Origin: Shewanella maritima
GTDB taxonomy: Bacteria > Pseudomonadota > Gammaproteobacteria > Enterobacterales > Shewanellaceae
NCBI RefSeq assembly: GCF_004295345.1
Contig: NZ_CP036200.1
Span: 248,001 to 312,000, forward strand
Direction of reading: 5' to 3'
Length of the DNA: 64,000 bases
In this document: one piece after another, positions 1 through 9,038 of the stretch
Position numbering within the stretch: position 1 is the stretch's first letter
How the letters are laid out: every line of letters begins with the position of its first letter
Translations under genes and position numbers: made by a program
The notes under the pieces: model-generated
The model's database searches: none
The model's input: only the letters and a program-made list of their open reading frames with translations
Told to the model about the DNA's origin: nothing

Positions 1-611
1 GTTGCAGCGTCGACTACGTCAAAACCGTGCCCTTGCTGTTCGTATTCAGTGCGAATGCCGATCTGAATCGAATGTTCAACATCAATCAGCCCCTCTTTCG
101 GCGCATGGTAGAACATGGTGCCATGATCATATTTACTGCCCTGACTGTAAGTGTCCGTGTGAGCATCGAAATGCAATAAAGCCATTTTGCCGTATTTCTT
201 ATGGTGAGCACGCAGCAGTGGCAAGGTAACAAAGTGGTCACCACCAAAACTCAACAGCGCTTTATCAGACTCGACCACTTTAGTCGCAAAAGCTTCTAAT
301 CGGCCAGTAAAGTCGGCTTGATCGCCACAGTCGAACACTAAATCGCCCGCATCAACAATGCTAATGCTATCGCTCAACTTAAAATGCCAAGGCCAGCGAG
401 TATCCTCCCAGGCTAAGTTAACTGAGGCGCGGCGAATTGCATCGGGCCCCATGCGGCCGCCTGAGCGACCTGTAGTCGCCATATCAAACGGTAGGCCAAT
501 GACAACGACATCGGCGTTGCTCGCTAGTGGTTTAAAATCTAACGGCTGGCGTAAGTAGCCAAACGCATTTGAATACAATGAATAATCTGGTTTTTCAGCA
601 AAAGTCGTCAT
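1..611 (-). CDS. speB: Agmatinase (partial, C-terminus outside window)
   Basis: Hydrolyses agmatine to putrescine and urea, the second step of the arginine decarboxylase route; cytosolic. About 203 N-terminal residues are present, and the C-terminus lies before base 1. Reading from an ATG at 611 the protein starts [20 protein letters not shown] and carries the ureohydrolase metal motifs [11 protein letters not shown] and [10 protein letters not shown] (His and Asp ligands of the two manganese ions), as well as [10 protein letters not shown]. It lies 40 bp after the AdoMet decarboxylase gene on the same strand, so it is probably the third gene of a speA-speD-speB operon. The family identification is secure; agmatinase rather than another ureohydrolase follows from the neighbouring arginine decarboxylase. 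Confidence 0.93.
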   Translation of the reverse strand, partial: MTTFAEKPDYSLYSNAFGYLRQPLDFKPLASNADVVVIGLPFDMATTGRSGGRMGPDAIRRASVNLAWEDTRWPWHFKLSDSISIVDAGDLVFDCGDQADFTGRLEAFATKVVESDKALLSFGGDHFVTLPLLRAHHKKYGKMALLHFDAHTDTYSQGSKYDHGTMFYHAPKEGLIDVEHSIQIGIRTEYEQQGHGFDVVDAA

Positions 612-651
612 AGACTCCTCACTTAATAACAAAAGTAATGCGCACCGTGTC

Positions 652-1665
652 TTATTGACGTCGGCAAAATTGGCGCAAGTGTATAGTATATCTCTGCTCA
701 GGGCTTTCAGTATGGTTATCTAACTCATTAAGGCTAGTGTCGACAATGTTGACATCGCTACCGTGTTTGCTATCACAGAGGTTTAGCGTTGTTGCTAAGT
801 ATTGACTCGCATCACTGGTAAAAGCGCCATGACCACTTAACACAAGATCGCAACGAGCCGGACTAAATTGGTGGTGTAAACGAGTAAATATCCCGAAAAC
901 GATGGTTAAATTATCTAGATTTGTTTCAATGCTTAAGTAAGAGCCACTGCTTTGAGGAGTTAAATGCAAGGTTAAATAATAACTGCCACTAATTGCGTTT
1001 AACGAGTATCCGCATGGGCTAAATGCATAGTCGTCAAACTTAAAGCCCACAAGTAATTCACCAATATTAAGTAGCCTACGTTGCTTGGCTGCGGTTAAGG
1101 TTTTGCCTTGCCCTTTTAGCGCCATAAAACGTGCCGCACTGTCACTATCGAGTTGGTAAAGCATTAATTCGCTAATTAAATGCTCTTGAGGTGTTAACTC
1201 TGGTAGCGGAACTAATGTTGTATCTAAATCACGATGAGTATAATAGAACATGAAATGTTGTTGCTCAGGTTTGTCACCTAACGTCAGAGATCGACCTGGT
1301 AGTTGCTGAGCTAACAGCTTTGCATCCTCAGCAAAGGTTGTAGTTTGCAGCGCCGCAAAAAGTTCGCTTTTACGTTGATACTTGAAACTAATGATATGAT
1401 CGGTAGAAATTACGCCTAATGCATAAAGCGCCGACTCAATTAAGGTTGACTGCCCACAAGTCAACAGCAGTAGTTTATTGTCCCAAATAAATAAACTCGA
1501 CTCACTCAGCACGTACGCATCGATGCAGTCATTGTGAACGTGAGATAAGATTTCAGCGCCAGCAAGCGTTAACAGCTTTGCCTTAAAGTCATCAGGCAAA
1601 GTTCTCAACGAGCCAAACTCATTCGCAACAACTATCTCAAGTTTTTTTTCACTGGCTTCAAACAT
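652..1665 (-). CDS. speD: S-adenosylmethionine decarboxylase proenzyme, eukaryotic-type
   Basis: Makes decarboxylated AdoMet, the aminopropyl donor for spermidine. The 337-residue protein resembles the single-chain eukaryotic class more than the short bacterial SpeD. The self-cleavage site [10 protein letters not shown] gives Glu55-Ser56, where Ser56 would become the pyruvoyl group. Cys70 in TCGQST sits 14 residues later, the same spacing as Ser68-Cys82 of the human enzyme. The N-terminus FEASEKKLE keeps the two active-site glutamates of the human FEGTEK segment, and LTLHLTPQ with SYLSIETN matches the C-terminal active-site strand. It lies between speA (53 bp upstream) and speB (40 bp downstream). 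No speE is visible here, so the aminopropyltransferase must be elsewhere. Confidence 0.9.
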   Translation of the reverse strand: MFEASEKKLEIVVANEFGSLRTLPDDFKAKLLTLAGAEILSHVHNDCIDAYVLSESSLFIWDNKLLLLTCGQSTLIESALYALGVISTDHIISFKYQRKSELFAALQTTTFAEDAKLLAQQLPGRSLTLGDKPEQQHFMFYYTHRDLDTTLVPLPELTPQEHLISELMLYQLDSDSAARFMALKGQGKTLTAAKQRRLLNIGELLVGFKFDDYAFSPCGYSLNAISGSYYLTLHLTPQSSGSYLSIETNLDNLTIVFGIFTRLHHQFSPARCDLVLSGHGAFTSDASQYLATTLNLCDSKHGSDVNIVDTSLNELDNHTESPEQRYTIHLRQFCRRQ

Positions 1666-1682
1666 CTAACCACTCAAAAACT

Positions 1683-1709
1683 CGCGCCGCAGCAAAAGTT
1701 GCGGCGCAA
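1683..1709 (-). terminator. Hairpin between speA and speD (possible attenuator)
   Basis: A perfect 8-bp GC-rich stem (GCGCCGCA / TGCGGCGC) on the minus strand, followed three bases later by a run of five T. The T-run is short and the next gene starts within 20 bp, so this may reduce rather than stop transcription from speA into speD-speB. Confidence 0.45.
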
Positions 1710-1718
1710 GTGACACCG

Positions 1719-3632
1719 CTAGGAGAAATCTTCTAAATAGGTGTAGCCTTTCAGGCCAAGCTGCAATTCTTCAAGAATTGATGCACGCTCATTCTCTACA
1801 ATGTGCTTGTTGACGAGTTCTTCGTAGGTACGCATAAATTCTACTGCATCAAGATTCACGTATCTAAGCACATCAGCGACAGTATCGCCCTCTAGCACTG
1901 AGTCAATATTGGCTAAACCTTGATCATCTAAACGCACTACTGCAGAGTTAGTATCGCCAAATAAGTTGTGTAGATCGCCCAAAATTTCTTGATAAGCACC
2001 AACCATGAAAAAGCCAATTAAATACGGGCTTTCAGCACTCCAAGCGGGCACGGGTAAGGTAGACTCAATACCTTGACCATCAACATATTGATCTACAATA
2101 CCGTCAGAGTCACAGGTAATATCCAGCATCACCGCACGTCTTTCAGGTGCTTTATCCAGTCCTGTTAACGGCAATACAGGAAATACCTGATCAATACCCC
2201 AGGCATCAGGTAATGACTGGAACAATGAAAAGTTCACAAAGAACTTATCAGCTAGCTTGCTGTTTAGCTCATCAATAACAGGTCGGTGAAAGCGGTTGTT
2301 GTTACTTAGCAATCCTTTAAGCTCGTGACACACTCGCAAGTTTGTTTGCTCAGCCCACGCGCGCTGCGCCAATGTCAGTTGACCTACCGCAAACAATGAG
2401 TTGGCCTCGGCCATGTCGCTTTGCGTATCGTGATAAACCTCGATTAAAGCACGTTGATCTAACCGTCCCTTTAAATCACCCCACGACTGCCACATATTTT
2501 GTAATAGTTGAGGTGCATCTTCATCAGGCTCAGTAACGTCAGCAGGTTTATAAGCTTCCGTGCCAATCACATCGGTAATCAACACCGCATGATGCGCAGT
2601 AAGGTGACGACCCGACTCAGAAATAATCAACGGCATTGGCTGTTGATACTCGTTACATAAATCCGTCATCACGTTAACGATATTATTGGCATACTCTGTT
2701 AGACCATAGTTCATTGAGTTGCTTGACTGGCTACGAGTGCCGTCATAATCAACAGCTAAACCGCCACCAACGTCAAAACAATCCACAGGAGCGCCAAGCT
2801 GCCTTAATTCACAATAAAAGCGACCAGCTTCACTCACACCTTGCCTAATATCGCGAATATTGGCGATCTGCGAGCCTAAATGGAAGTGCAACAATTGCAA
2901 ACTAGGAAGCATATCTTGTGCTTTAAGCTGTTCAACCACCTGTAATACTTGCGCAGCAGATAAACCAAACTTTGACTTTTCACCACCACTGGCTTGCCAG
3001 TTACCTTTACCCTGAAATGCAAGGCGCGCACGAATACCTAAACGCGGGGTAACACCAAGCTGTTGTGCTTCAGCAAGTACCAGTTTTAGCTCGGACATTT
3101 TCTCAAGCACAATATAAACTTTGTGGCCAAGCTTCTCGCCAATTAATGCCAAGCGAACGTATTCTTTGTCTTTATAACCATTGCAAACAATCACCGAGCT
3201 AGCTTTTTGTGCCATCGCAAGCACCGCCATTAGCTCTGGCTTACTGCCGGCCTCAAGCCCGAGTTGCGGGACTTCTTTAGATTTTTGACTCGCTAAAATC
3301 TCTTCAACAACAGTTTGCTGTTGATTCACCTTAATCGGGTAAACCAACAGGTATTTATTTTGATATTCGTATTTCTGAATAGCCTCATTAAAGGCTTCGC
3401 ACAGGCTTTCAACTCTATGGTGTAAAATCTGTGGGAAACGCACCAGCACGGGTAAAGACACACCGGCCTTAACCATGTCTTTAGCGAGCTCATTTAAGCC
3501 AATTTTATGCTCAGGATTTTGCGGATCAGGTGACACCGTCACTTCACCATCATCACGGATCCCAAAAAACTTCTGACTCCAATGCGTCACGTTATAGGTT
3601 GCGCGCGCATCTTCAATAGACCATTCAGTCAT
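1719..3632 (-). CDS. speA: Biosynthetic arginine decarboxylase
   Basis: PLP-dependent decarboxylation of arginine to agmatine, the first step of the polyamine pathway completed by the downstream speD and speB. About 637 residues, normal for SpeA. The N-terminus [19 protein letters not shown] is typical, and this ATG at 3632 has GGAAAA just upstream; a longer reading from 3683 adds 17 unlikely residues. Motifs visible are [11 protein letters not shown] (PLP-lysine region of the barrel), [30 protein letters not shown] and the C-terminal [15 protein letters not shown]. It is divergent from the CvfB-like gene. First gene of the polyamine operon on this strand. Confidence 0.96.
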   Translation of the reverse strand: MTEWSIEDARATYNVTHWSQKFFGIRDDGEVTVSPDPQNPEHKIGLNELAKDMVKAGVSLPVLVRFPQILHHRVESLCEAFNEAIQKYEYQNKYLLVYPIKVNQQQTVVEEILASQKSKEVPQLGLEAGSKPELMAVLAMAQKASSVIVCNGYKDKEYVRLALIGEKLGHKVYIVLEKMSELKLVLAEAQQLGVTPRLGIRARLAFQGKGNWQASGGEKSKFGLSAAQVLQVVEQLKAQDMLPSLQLLHFHLGSQIANIRDIRQGVSEAGRFYCELRQLGAPVDCFDVGGGLAVDYDGTRSQSSNSMNYGLTEYANNIVNVMTDLCNEYQQPMPLIISESGRHLTAHHAVLITDVIGTEAYKPADVTEPDEDAPQLLQNMWQSWGDLKGRLDQRALIEVYHDTQSDMAEANSLFAVGQLTLAQRAWAEQTNLRVCHELKGLLSNNNRFHRPVIDELNSKLADKFFVNFSLFQSLPDAWGIDQVFPVLPLTGLDKAPERRAVMLDITCDSDGIVDQYVDGQGIESTLPVPAWSAESPYLIGFFMVGAYQEILGDLHNLFGDTNSAVVRLDDQGLANIDSVLEGDTVADVLRYVNLDAVEFMRTYEELVNKHIVENERASILEELQLGLKGYTYLEDFS

Positions 3633-3988
3633 AACATTTTCCAAATAAAACGATATAAAACCATGGAACAATACAGTTAACACTGCGTTATTTTTCGCTC
3701 TTTAGCAAGAATTTAGTGTTTAAGTAACTGTCGATAGTCTTGTCACTTAAACCTATATACTTATCCAATGCTTTACGAGCGCCGTATCAACAAAAAGCGC
3801 GAGAATTTAACTCGCTAACCTACCAATAAGCAAGCAAAAACATTCAAAAGGCTACCTTTATTTTGCGCGGTGCTTACATTGGTTAATTTATAGTGGATAT
3901 TTTGGCATTTTTTAAGTTAAGCACTATCAAAGATAAAAAGCCGTGTATAATTGCCGCAGTTATAAAAACCTCCAACATTGAGCGTAAG

Positions 3989-4825
3989 ATGATAGATATT
4001 GGCAACCACTACTCACTCGAAATCGTCAAAGAAGTAAGCTTTGGTGTGTACCTTAATGCCCTTGAATTAGGTCAGGTATTACTACCTAAAAAATATGTCC
4101 CTGCAGACAGTCAAGTTGGCGATAAAATTGAGGTATTTTTATACCTTGATTCCGAAGACGTGGTGATCGCTACTACTCAAAAGCCTAAAGCCCAAGTAGG
4201 TGAATTTGCTTTTCTTAAAGCCGTCGCGACCAATAAAGTCGGTGCATTTCTAGACTGGGGGTTAGAGAAAGATTTGTTTCTCCCTTTCGGTGAGCAAAAG
4301 CGCCCGGTTGAAGAAGGCTTCTCGTATTTAGTGTACGTGCACATCAATCATGTCGATGAGCGTATCGTTGCCTCAGCCAAAGTAGATAAGTTTCTTGATA
4401 AAACTGAACCTAAATACCGTAAAGGTGAACAAGTTTCACTGATTATTGGCGGCCAAACTGACCTTGGTTATAAAGCGATCATCAACAATAGTCACTGGGG
4501 CGTAATTTACAAAAATGAAGTGTTCAAGAAACTAAGGTTCGGTCAATCAATTACTGGTTACATTAAGCAAGTACGTAGCGACGGCAAAATCGATTTAGTA
4601 CTGCAACAAGGTGGTAAAGCTGAGCTTGATAAACACGCTATGCTGATTTTATCTAGGCTAAACAAAGCCAATGGTTTTTTACCGCTTAATGATAAAACCG
4701 ATGCCAACGTGATTTACGATCAGCTTGGAATGAGTAAGAAAGCCTTTAAGAAATCCATCGGCGGCCTGTTCAAAGCACAGAAAATCACCATTGAGACAGA
4801 TGGCATCCATTTAACTGGTAGCTAG
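3989..4825 (+). CDS. S1-domain RNA-binding protein, CvfB/YitL family
   Basis: A 278-residue protein with several S1-like OB-fold segments (around residues 1-60, 65-130 and 150-215) and a C-terminal winged-helix-like part (LNKANGFLPLNDKTD..MSKKAFKKSIGGLFK). This is the layout of CvfB, an RNA-binding protein linked to virulence gene control in Staphylococcus; the role in proteobacteria is not defined. I prefer the ATG at 3989 (MIDIGNHYSLEIVKEVS), where homology-like sequence starts. An upstream in-frame start at 3893 would add 32 residues of low-complexity, basic sequence. Single gene, followed by a strong terminator. Confidence 0.8.
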   Translation: MIDIGNHYSLEIVKEVSFGVYLNALELGQVLLPKKYVPADSQVGDKIEVFLYLDSEDVVIATTQKPKAQVGEFAFLKAVATNKVGAFLDWGLEKDLFLPFGEQKRPVEEGFSYLVYVHINHVDERIVASAKVDKFLDKTEPKYRKGEQVSLIIGGQTDLGYKAIINNSHWGVIYKNEVFKKLRFGQSITGYIKQVRSDGKIDLVLQQGGKAELDKHAMLILSRLNKANGFLPLNDKTDANVIYDQLGMSKKAFKKSIGGLFKAQKITIETDGIHLTGS

Positions 4826-4916
4826 GGAGTTGGTAGTTAGCCCCTTACGCAAAGTGTACAGATTAGTCTCAGTTATCATTTTAATATAAGTACTTACATT
4901 TGTTTGCCTTTGCTTC

Positions 4917-4955
4917 AAAGCCTGCCTCTGTTATAACAGAAGCAGGCTTTTTATT
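4917..4955 (+). terminator. Rho-independent terminator after the CvfB-like gene
   Basis: AAGCCTGC..TCTGTT and its complement CAGA-AGCAGGCTT form a stem with a short ATAA loop, followed by TTTTTATTTT. It ends about 12 bp before the yceH start codon. Confidence 0.85.
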
Positions 4956-4966
4956 TTGGGGCGTTT

Positions 4967-5620
4967 ATGCAACTTAACCCACAGCAAACTCGAGTCATTG
5001 GCTGTTTACTCGAAAAAGAAATTACCACACCAGATCAATACCCTCTCTCTCTTAATGCACTGACACTTGCCTGTAATCAAAAAAGCAGCCGCGAGCCAGT
5101 GATGTCGTTATCTGAGCAGCAAGTTAGTGAAACCATTGAGTCGCTTAATAAGCTCAGGCTTATCAGTGAGCAATCGGGCTTCGGCTCAAGAGTCGTTAAA
5201 TATAAACACCGCTTTTGTAATACCGAATTTAGCGAAAACCAATTCAAACCAGAACAAGTTGCCGTGCTAACGGTGCTCATGCTCAGAGGACCACAGACTC
5301 CGGGCGAGCTAAAAACCCGCTGTCAACGCATGTACAACTTTGATGATGCTTCACATGTTGAATCAGTGCTGGTTGCCTTATCACAATTAGAAACGCCAGT
5401 AGTGGCGCAACTGCCTAAGCAAGCAAACAGACGTGATCATCAATATCAGCAGCTATTTTCTGAATACGATGCCGAGCAAATCATGGCAAGCGGCGATCAA
5501 GTCAGTGTTAGTCAGGACGTGACTGACAAAGCGGCGCAAAATACACGTATTGAGCAACTCGAAGCCAAAGTTGATGAACTAACTAAACGTATTGAAGAGC
5601 TTGAAGGACTACTAACCTGA
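4967..5620 (+). CDS. yceH: YceH family protein (DUF480)
   Basis: A 217-residue protein of the conserved YceH/UPF0502 family, made of two winged-helix-like repeats. The start LNPQQTRVIGCLLEKE and the segments PDQYPLSLNALTLACNQKSSR and LTVLMLRGPQTPGELKTR are family signatures. The last 35 residues (RIEQLEAKVDELTKRIEELE) form a clear coiled coil. Biochemical function is unknown. The start codon follows directly on the upstream terminator with GGGG as a ribosome site. Confidence 0.9.
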   Translation: MQLNPQQTRVIGCLLEKEITTPDQYPLSLNALTLACNQKSSREPVMSLSEQQVSETIESLNKLRLISEQSGFGSRVVKYKHRFCNTEFSENQFKPEQVAVLTVLMLRGPQTPGELKTRCQRMYNFDDASHVESVLVALSQLETPVVAQLPKQANRRDHQYQQLFSEYDAEQIMASGDQVSVSQDVTDKAAQNTRIEQLEAKVDELTKRIEELEGLLT

Positions 5621-5676
5621 GCTCGGGATAAGGAAGTGTCAATAGCACTCTAGAACGGTTCAATGCCTAGCTTAGT

Positions 5677-5798
5677 GTTTCTATCGAGATAGTTTTGTTT
5701 AGTTCAAGGCGAAGCTACGCGTCAATAGCTAGCCTATTGGAAGTAGCTTTAACGCCCTCTTTGTTACTAAAAGATAGGCAAAAATAGGCGATAGAAAC
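5677..5798. repeat. MITE-like palindromic element, family copy 1
   Basis: A 122-bp non-coding element bounded by a perfect 10-bp inverted repeat, GTTTCTATCG (5677-5686) and CGATAGAAAC (5789-5798). It contains CAAGGCGAAGC and, near the right end, GGCAAAAATAGGCGATAGA. A shorter relative with the same internal words lies at 40288-40359. No coding capacity. It sits between yceH and the ABC transporter genes. Confidence 0.5.
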
Positions 5799-5852
5799 CT
5801 ATTTATTATCCTGTGTTCAGGTTAATTATGTAATATTTTAAGGAAGAATCTA

Positions 5853-6686
5853 ATGACCAGCACCACAGCTCCCTCAGCGATGAGGCAAATTGGCATGATA
5901 AGCCAATTTGAAGTGACAAAACGCTTTATTAATCCGGGCGGCATGATTGCCCTGCTCGCTTATGTACTGATCTGGGCATTAATTCTGCTTTATCCAGTGC
6001 AAAGCGCTGCAGACTTTTTAGTTAACCCAATGTTTAAAGAGTTTGTTGTCGGCCTATACGGGCCTGGCGCATTCGACACCTTATTTGATGCACCTGTACC
6101 TGAATATGCCGTGCTTTGGTGTATCTCATTATATCTGTTTCCATTATTTAGCTTGTTTATTTGCGCGGATCAGTTTTGCTCTGATAAGCAGCGAGGCACT
6201 TTCAGGTTTTTAACTCTGCGAGTATCCAGAAGCCAGCTATTCTTCGGCCGTTTTATTGGTCAAATGGCAATTCAAGCGCTGTTGATATGCGTTACTTTAG
6301 TCGCGACGTTGTTACTTGTGCTTATTCGCGACGCCAGCCTATTGCTGCCGTCCCTTAGTAGTGCATTAATCATTTTGCTTAACCTTATTGTGGTTATCAT
6401 GCCTTATGTAGCGCTAATGGCAGTGTTCTCGCTTATTGCAAAAACCGCTAGACAAGCCAGTATTTTTGCCATTGTGCTTTGGGTCATTGCCTCTATGGTG
6501 ATATCGATTATTAACATGCAATATCCTGCATTAGAGTTCCTGCATTGGGTTTTACCTGGTTCCCAGATCTCAAGCATGATTAACTCGCTTGGTATAAACG
6601 CACTCATTTATGCGCCAATCCCACTTATCCAAACCGTATGCTTTTTGCTCCTTGGTCACTCAATTATGAATAGGAGCAAAATATGA
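5853..6686 (+). CDS. ABC transporter permease (ABC-2 type)
   Basis: A 277-residue inner-membrane protein with about six hydrophobic segments (for example LIALLAYVLIWALILLYP near 30-50 and the last at 250-270) and the conserved SDKQRGTFRFLTLRVSRSQLFFGRF segment that contacts the ATPase in ABC-2 exporters. The last four bases overlap the ATP-binding gene (ATGA), indicating translational coupling. Substrate unknown; the pairing is typical of two-gene drug, lipid or antibiotic-type exporters. Confidence 0.85.
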   Translation: MTSTTAPSAMRQIGMISQFEVTKRFINPGGMIALLAYVLIWALILLYPVQSAADFLVNPMFKEFVVGLYGPGAFDTLFDAPVPEYAVLWCISLYLFPLFSLFICADQFCSDKQRGTFRFLTLRVSRSQLFFGRFIGQMAIQALLICVTLVATLLLVLIRDASLLLPSLSSALIILLNLIVVIMPYVALMAVFSLIAKTARQASIFAIVLWVIASMVISIINMQYPALEFLHWVLPGSQISSMINSLGINALIYAPIPLIQTVCFLLLGHSIMNRSKI

Positions 6687-7585
6687 AGCTAATTGAATGC
6701 AATAACCTATCTAAAAAATACGGTGACAAGTTAGCACTTAACTCGGTATCGCTAACGTTAGATTCAGGCGAGCCAATTGCACTTGTTGGGCCTAATGGCG
6801 CAGGTAAAACAACATTGTTTAGTCTGCTTTGCGGTTACATATTGCCCTCAAGTGGTGAAGTAAGCATTTTAGGGCACAAACCCGGCAGTGCTAGTTTACA
6901 TAATCAGGTGTCAGCCCTACCTCAAGATGCCGCGTTAGACCCTAATTTTACCGTAGAAACACAGCTCGCCTTTTTCGCCCGTCTGCAAGGCATGTCGAGT
7001 AAGCAAGCCAAACAAGAAGTAAAGCGCGTGTTAGAGCTGGTTGATATGGCGCAATCTGCCAAGCTTAAGCCTTTAAGTTTAAGCCATGGTATGACTAAGC
7101 GTGTTGCCATTGCCCAGGCCTTAATCGGCTCGCCGAAACTGGTGTTGCTTGATGAGCCGACAGCAGGGCTTGATCCTGCCAATGCAAGAAAAGTGAGAGA
7201 GATCGTAAAGCAGCAATCTGCCAACACCACCTTTATGATCAGCTCACACAACCTTGAAGAATTAGAGAAGCTTTGTGACAAGGTGTTGTATCTTGAAAAT
7301 GGTCAGTTGCAACAGTCAGTGTCGATTCATTCAACACAAAGCAGTGAGTACTTAACTGTTACACTGACTAATAACCTTGAATCTGAGCTAATTGAATCAA
7401 TTACTAGAATAGATTCGGTCATTGAAGTAAAACAAACGTCCGAACAACAGCTGGTGATAGAATACAGCAAGTCATCACCTTTCTACATCGAACGGACTTT
7501 GCTGGAATTATTTGAGTCTAACAGATTGCAATATAAGTCAATGCTGGCGGGTAGAACCTTAGAGGACACGCTATTTGCCAAATAG
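6683..7585 (+). CDS. ABC transporter ATP-binding protein
   Basis: The 300-residue ATPase partner of the upstream permease. The Walker A motif is GPNGAGKTT (about residue 36-44), the ABC signature is the degenerate LSHGMTKRV, Walker B is LVLLDEPTAGLD and the H-loop is SSHNLEEL. The C-terminal 80 residues after the nucleotide-binding domain (a ferredoxin-like tail with ESITRIDSVIEVKQ) are usual in CcmA/DrrA-like exporter ATPases. It overlaps the permease by 4 bp and is followed by a terminator. Substrate unknown. Confidence 0.92.
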   Translation: MKLIECNNLSKKYGDKLALNSVSLTLDSGEPIALVGPNGAGKTTLFSLLCGYILPSSGEVSILGHKPGSASLHNQVSALPQDAALDPNFTVETQLAFFARLQGMSSKQAKQEVKRVLELVDMAQSAKLKPLSLSHGMTKRVAIAQALIGSPKLVLLDEPTAGLDPANARKVREIVKQQSANTTFMISSHNLEELEKLCDKVLYLENGQLQQSVSIHSTQSSEYLTVTLTNNLESELIESITRIDSVIEVKQTSEQQLVIEYSKSSPFYIERTLLELFESNRLQYKSMLAGRTLEDTLFAK

Positions 7586-7659
7586 CTTTTGTTGATAAGA
7601 GCTGTTGTTGATAAAAGCTATGGTTGAGGTTGATGACAACCTCTATTAGCTAACAAGTT

Positions 7660-7689
7660 AAAACCGGCCGCTTCAGGTCGGTTTTTTAT
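7660..7689 (+). terminator. Terminator after the ABC exporter operon
   Basis: AAAACCGGCC and GGTCGGTTTT pair around a GCTTCA loop, followed by TTTTTTATT. Confidence 0.85.
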
Positions 7690-7838
7690 TGTCTGAAGTA
7701 AACACAAATGGCCTTGCTATAACGAAATACCAAATGTGGTTTACGCATCTAGCCTGGAATACTCACGTGCGCTGCTAGCGCCAATCGCTGAAAGTATTTA
7801 AGTGCCCTGTAAAGTGATAAAAACCACAGTCAAACTTA

Positions 7839-7908
7839 AAATGCTAAATGCTAAATGCTAAATGCTAAATGCTAAATGCTAAATGCTAAATGCTGAGTAC
7901 TGAGTGCT
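7839..7908. repeat. 7-bp tandem repeat (AAATGCT)8
   Basis: Eight perfect copies of AAATGCT from 7839 to 7894, followed by two degenerate units (GAGTACT, GAGTGCT). It lies in the non-coding space between the ABC operon terminator and the 3' end of the broken GNAT gene. Unit count is likely variable between strains by slippage. Confidence 0.9.
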
Positions 7909-7975
7909 AAGATTCCATCTTAAACGCTTTTGTTACTTGCGAACTTGTCCAAGCTTACTCGATTTACCACGAACA

Positions 7976-8431
7976 CTATTTGAATTCAATTTTGGCAGCT
8001 ATATCGCCCCAATCAAAACGTCCATACTCCACAAAACCAAGGCTTTGGTAAAAGTTTCTTGCTAGGTCATTATCCGCACTATAACCAATATGGATTGCTT
8101 TAGGCTCTCTTGCTCGAATTTCTTCTAATGCCGTGTTCATCATTAGGCGGCCATATCCTTTACCTTGGCAATCTTTATCTGTCATTACGCGAAATATATA
8201 GTACTCATTGGGTCGTGGATCTGTTGCCCATTCAGCGTTTAGCCATTCGCTATACATAATGAAGCCCACCACCCTACCTTAAGCAATTGCCGCTCTTGGT
8301 TGATAATTCGGATTCACCGCTGCTTGCGCCATCGAGTAAACATTTTCAGACACGAAACCTCTTTGTGCCTCATCCAACTTTAAGTTAATGACTTCGCGTA
8401 GATTATCATTGGTAACTCGTACTAATTTCAT
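7976..8431 (-). pseudogene. GNAT-family N-acetyltransferase broken by an in-frame stop
   Basis: Read from the ATG at 8431 the protein starts MKLVRVTNDNLREVINLKLD and continues to NYQPRAAIA, then meets TAA (8281-8279). The same frame then resumes as GRVVGFIMYSEW and runs to a normal end at 7976, about 150 codons in all. The second half has the acetyl-CoA binding motif DCQGKGYGRLMMN and the family C-terminus ADNDLARNFYQSLGFVEYG. Glu is the usual residue at such a position (AIAEGE-like), so a GAA to TAA change would explain it. A shorter product from an internal GTG would lack the first strand and helices of the fold. Substrate unknown; spermidine acetyltransferase-like. Confidence 0.8.
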
Positions 8432-8485
8432 TTTTTATCGTAACTCGAGTTGTGAAACTCACACTTTAGGTCGGGACACAGGCAA

Positions 8486-8517
8486 GAAAAAAGCCGTGGT
8501 ATAAAACCACGGCTTTT
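8486..8517 (-). terminator. Terminator after the cold-shock gene
   Basis: AAAAGCCGTGGT and ACCACGGCTTTT form a 12-bp stem with an ATAAA loop. On the minus strand it ends in six T, placing it just after the cold-shock coding region. Confidence 0.88.
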
Positions 8518-8570
8518 AAAGATTCTTTGTTACTTATCAGAAACCAATAATGTTTCTAATAGAGTATCAA

Positions 8571-8780
8571 TTAACCGATAACTGATACGTTTTCAGCTTG
8601 TGGGCCTTTTTGACCTTGAGTAACAGTGAAAGAAACTTTTTGACCTTCGTCAAGAGTCTTAAAACCGTCAGAGTTGATTGCACGGAAGTGAACAAATACG
8701 TCTGGACCAGACTCTTGCTCGATGAAACCAAAACCTTTGTCAGAGTTGAACCACTTAACTACACCAGTTACTTGAGACAT
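8571..8780 (-). CDS. Cold-shock protein, CspA family
   Basis: A 69-residue single cold-shock domain that binds single-stranded RNA and DNA and acts as an RNA chaperone. Both RNP motifs are intact: KGFGFI and VFVHF. Length and sequence ([20 protein letters not shown]) are canonical. It has its own terminator downstream and a 258-bp upstream gap that could hold a long leader as in cspA. Which paralogue it is cannot be told. Confidence 0.93.
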   Translation of the reverse strand: MSQVTGVVKWFNSDKGFGFIEQESGPDVFVHFRAINSDGFKTLDEGQKVSFTVTQGQKGPQAENVSVIG

Positions 8781-9038
8781 GATATAAATCCTGTAAATAT
8801 ATTAATAAGCCTTAACGGCGATAAAGCTGAAAATGCCGGTTTACTATTACTTATGTTACAGGACGAAACTGGTCGTATTGAAACACATAACTATAAGCCC
8901 AACCTTCAAGCCAAGATGACTATAACCCATCCACGTTATAAGTCAACAAACATAACCCTTTATCAATAAAGTTTTTTTACCGGGTTTTGTACCTCTGTTT
9001 AACCAGCAAAATAATCGCATAAACTTGCATCAGTTTTG

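Noticed and set aside
3893..3988. Upstream extension of the CvfB-like gene
   Set aside because: Lysine/isoleucine-rich text unlike the family, and the canonical start at 3989 begins with the S1 domain.
8598..8969. 123-residue plus-strand frame antisense to the cold-shock gene
   Set aside because: Shadow of the intact cold-shock gene on the other strand and its leader; no ribosome site.
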